A DNA stretch of 7,262 bases from FEN-1297 sp963787005. GTDB lineage: Bacteria; Bacteroidota; Ignavibacteria; Ignavibacteriales; Ignavibacteriaceae. Position 1 is the stretch's first letter. Each line of letters begins with the position of its first letter. The translations under genes and the position numbers were made by a program. The DNA lies in the NCBI GenBank assembly GCA_963787005.1, contig CAWBBX010000003.1, positions 1 to 7,262 on the forward strand. Direction: 5' to 3'. Of this stretch, positions 6,593-7,262 are shown piece by piece. Under the pieces are notes generated by a model. That model saw nothing but the letters and a program-made list of their open reading frames with translations. It searched no databases and had not been told where the DNA came from.

Positions 6593-6625
6593 TTGTAGCG
6601 AGAGGGTCTCAGCCCCTCCCCTACG
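6593..6625. repeat. REP-like palindrome, copy 2 (degenerate)
   Basis: GTTGTAG, GAGGGTCTCAG, then CCCTCCCCTACG are shared with copy 1 in the same order and orientation. The left arm carries an extra base and substitutions (GTAGCGAGAGGGTCT against a right arm AGCCCCTCCCCTAC), so the hairpin has a bulge and two mismatches. The GTAG foot is kept at 6595-6598. It lies upstream of the RAYT fragment and 60 bases before the DUF488 start codon. Confidence 0.75.
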
Positions 6626-6685
6626 AAAGGTTTGTTTGAAAAAGAGGATATTTTTTAACTAAGTATTAATTATCATCGATTTAAA

Positions 6686-7045
6686 ATGAAAAAGGAAATT
6701 AAAATCAAAAGAATCTACGACGGCTTCGATAAAACCGACGGCGCTAGAATTTTGGTTGACCGACTCTGGCCGAGAGGCATAAAGAAAGAAAACGCCAGGC
6801 TTACCGCGTGGATGAAGGAGATTGCCCCGAGCAGCGGGCTGCGTAAATGGTACTGTCACGATCCCGGAAAATGGGATGAGTTCGTTCCGAGATATATGGA
6901 AGAACTGGAAACAAAAAAAGACTTATGCAAAGAGCTTCTTAATTCCGGAGAAAAAATTATTACACTGCTTTATGCTTCAAAGGATACGAAGCTTAACCAG
7001 GCTGTTGTTCTCAAAGATTATCTGGACAAGTTTTACAACAAATAA
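6686..7045 (+). CDS. DUF488 family protein (YeaO-like)
   Basis: This small soluble protein of 119 residues matches the DUF488 family over its full length. The signature VDRLWPRGI is at residues 24-32, followed by AWMKEIAPS (41-49), LRKWYCHDPGKWDEF (52-66) and TLLYASKD near residue 95. E. coli YeaO belongs to this family; the biochemical role is not established. The conserved W, H, D and R residues in the two signatures suggest a ligand or active site, but that is inference. It has no signal peptide and no membrane segment. The ATG at 6686 gives the family's usual N-terminus; no Shine-Dalgarno is visible and the preceding 25 bases are AT-rich. The next gene starts 10 bases after its stop, so the two are probably co-transcribed. 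REP copy 2 lies within its upstream region. Confidence 0.92.
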   Translation: MKKEIKIKRIYDGFDKTDGARILVDRLWPRGIKKENARLTAWMKEIAPSSGLRKWYCHDPGKWDEFVPRYMEELETKKDLCKELLNSGEKIITLLYASKDTKLNQAVVLKDYLDKFYNK

Positions 7046-7049
7046 GGAG
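7044..7049 (+). promoter_or_regulatory. Strong Shine-Dalgarno deciding a TTG start
   Basis: AAGGAG overlaps the stop codon of the DUF488 gene and ends six bases before the TTG at 7056. It is the best ribosome-binding site in the window. No ATG or GTG start lies in frame nearby, so this site supports TTG as the true start of the following gene. Confidence 0.7.
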
Positions 7050-7055
7050 AAGGAA

Positions 7056-7262
7056 TTGGAATCGACTGGTGAAGAATATCTCGATACGATTAAAGAGGAT
7101 TTTAAAAAGTATAAAAAAACGGCGGAAGATACTTTAGCTCAATTAAATGAAGATGAAATTCATTACCGGAGCGGCGAAGATTCAAATTCGATTTCAATTC
7201 TTATACAGCACATCAGCGGAAACCTTGCGTCTAGGTTCACGGATTTTCTTTCAGCAGACGGG
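7056..7262 (+). CDS. DinB-superfamily protein, DUF1572-type, N-terminal part (partial)
   Basis: Sixty-nine codons are visible before the window ends. The reading frame starts with helix-forming EEYLDTIKEDFKKYKKTAED (residues 6-25), then LAQLNEDEIHYRSGEDSNSIS and LIQHISGNLASRFTDFLSADG (49-69). The order NSI-x(4)-QHISGN-x(2)-SR-x-TDFL-x(2)-DG is typical of DUF1572 proteins in the DinB/YfiT four-helix superfamily. H52 matches the first metal-ligand histidine of that fold; the later ligands lie outside the window. The superfamily includes metal-dependent thiol transferases, but members of this subgroup have no fixed function. The TTG start at 7056 is backed by an AAGGAG site, and no other in-frame start codon precedes the first helix. 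It is translationally close to the DUF488 gene (10 bases) and probably shares its transcript. Confidence 0.85.
   Translation, partial: MESTGEEYLDTIKEDFKKYKKTAEDTLAQLNEDEIHYRSGEDSNSISILIQHISGNLASRFTDFLSADG

Larger units (their letters stand above)
6143..6625. mobile_element. RAYT-REP unit (degenerate REPtron-like element)
   Basis: Two copies of the same palindrome in the same orientation, 450 bases apart, bracket a RAYT gene fragment. This is the usual arrangement in which RAYT genes are found with their cognate REP sequences. The unit sits directly after the terminator-like structure of the upstream operon and before the DUF488 gene, interrupting no other gene. Because the transposase has lost its catalytic tyrosine and copy 2 is degenerate, the unit is probably fossil or depends on another RAYT in the genome. 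Exact outer boundaries cannot be fixed. Confidence 0.6.

Noticed and set aside
6143..6625. CRISPR-like repeat pair
   Set aside because: There are only two copies, 450 bases apart, with coding sequence between them; the arms are palindromic and GTAG-footed, as in REP sequences.

Overview
The window reads as a chromosomal stretch from an anaerobic or microaerophilic bacterium. It has moderate GC, AT-rich gaps, mostly weak Shine-Dalgarno sequences and two probable TTG starts. A one-polypeptide pyruvate:ferredoxin oxidoreductase, a dihydroorotate-dehydrogenase-like protein and a REP-associated transposase relic fit the Bacteroidetes/Chlorobi/Ignavibacteria group best. That assignment is inferred from gene content and style; no rRNA or other marker gene is present.

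Layout. Bases 1-269 (minus) hold the N-terminal part of a TauE/SafE-type membrane permease. A 358-bp divergent gap (270-627) carries a good sigma70-like promoter on each side. Next come three co-directional plus-strand genes: nifJ-type PFOR (628-4209), a Prx6-type peroxiredoxin (4300-4962) and a DHOD-like flavoprotein (4994-5983). A 10-bp hairpin lies between the first two. After the third comes an unusually long structured element with a 16-bp outer stem, an inner hairpin and a U-tract (6027-6119), probably the end of the operon. Bases 6122-6625 are a small mobile-element remnant: a truncated RAYT (REP-associated Y1 HUH transposase) on the minus strand, with two copies of the same GTAG-footed palindrome around it. 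On the right, a DUF488 (YeaO-like) gene (6686-7045) is followed after 10 bases by the start of a DinB-superfamily DUF1572-type protein that runs off the window.

How the genes may work together. PFOR converts pyruvate and CoA to acetyl-CoA, CO2 and reduced ferredoxin or flavodoxin, and such enzymes are typically oxygen-sensitive. A peroxidase in the same transcription unit could protect it. The DHOD-like protein keeps an FMN-barrel framework but lacks the usual DHOD catalytic-base motif. Its position beside PFOR suggests a role in the same redox process, but the reaction is unknown.

Most notable points: the peroxiredoxin has lost both C-terminal cysteines of the archaeal-type motif; the DHOD-like protein lacks the catalytic motif; the RAYT relic sits between matching palindromes; and the structured RNA at 6027-6119 is much more elaborate than an ordinary terminator. 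I see no clear evidence of a wholly new multi-gene system.
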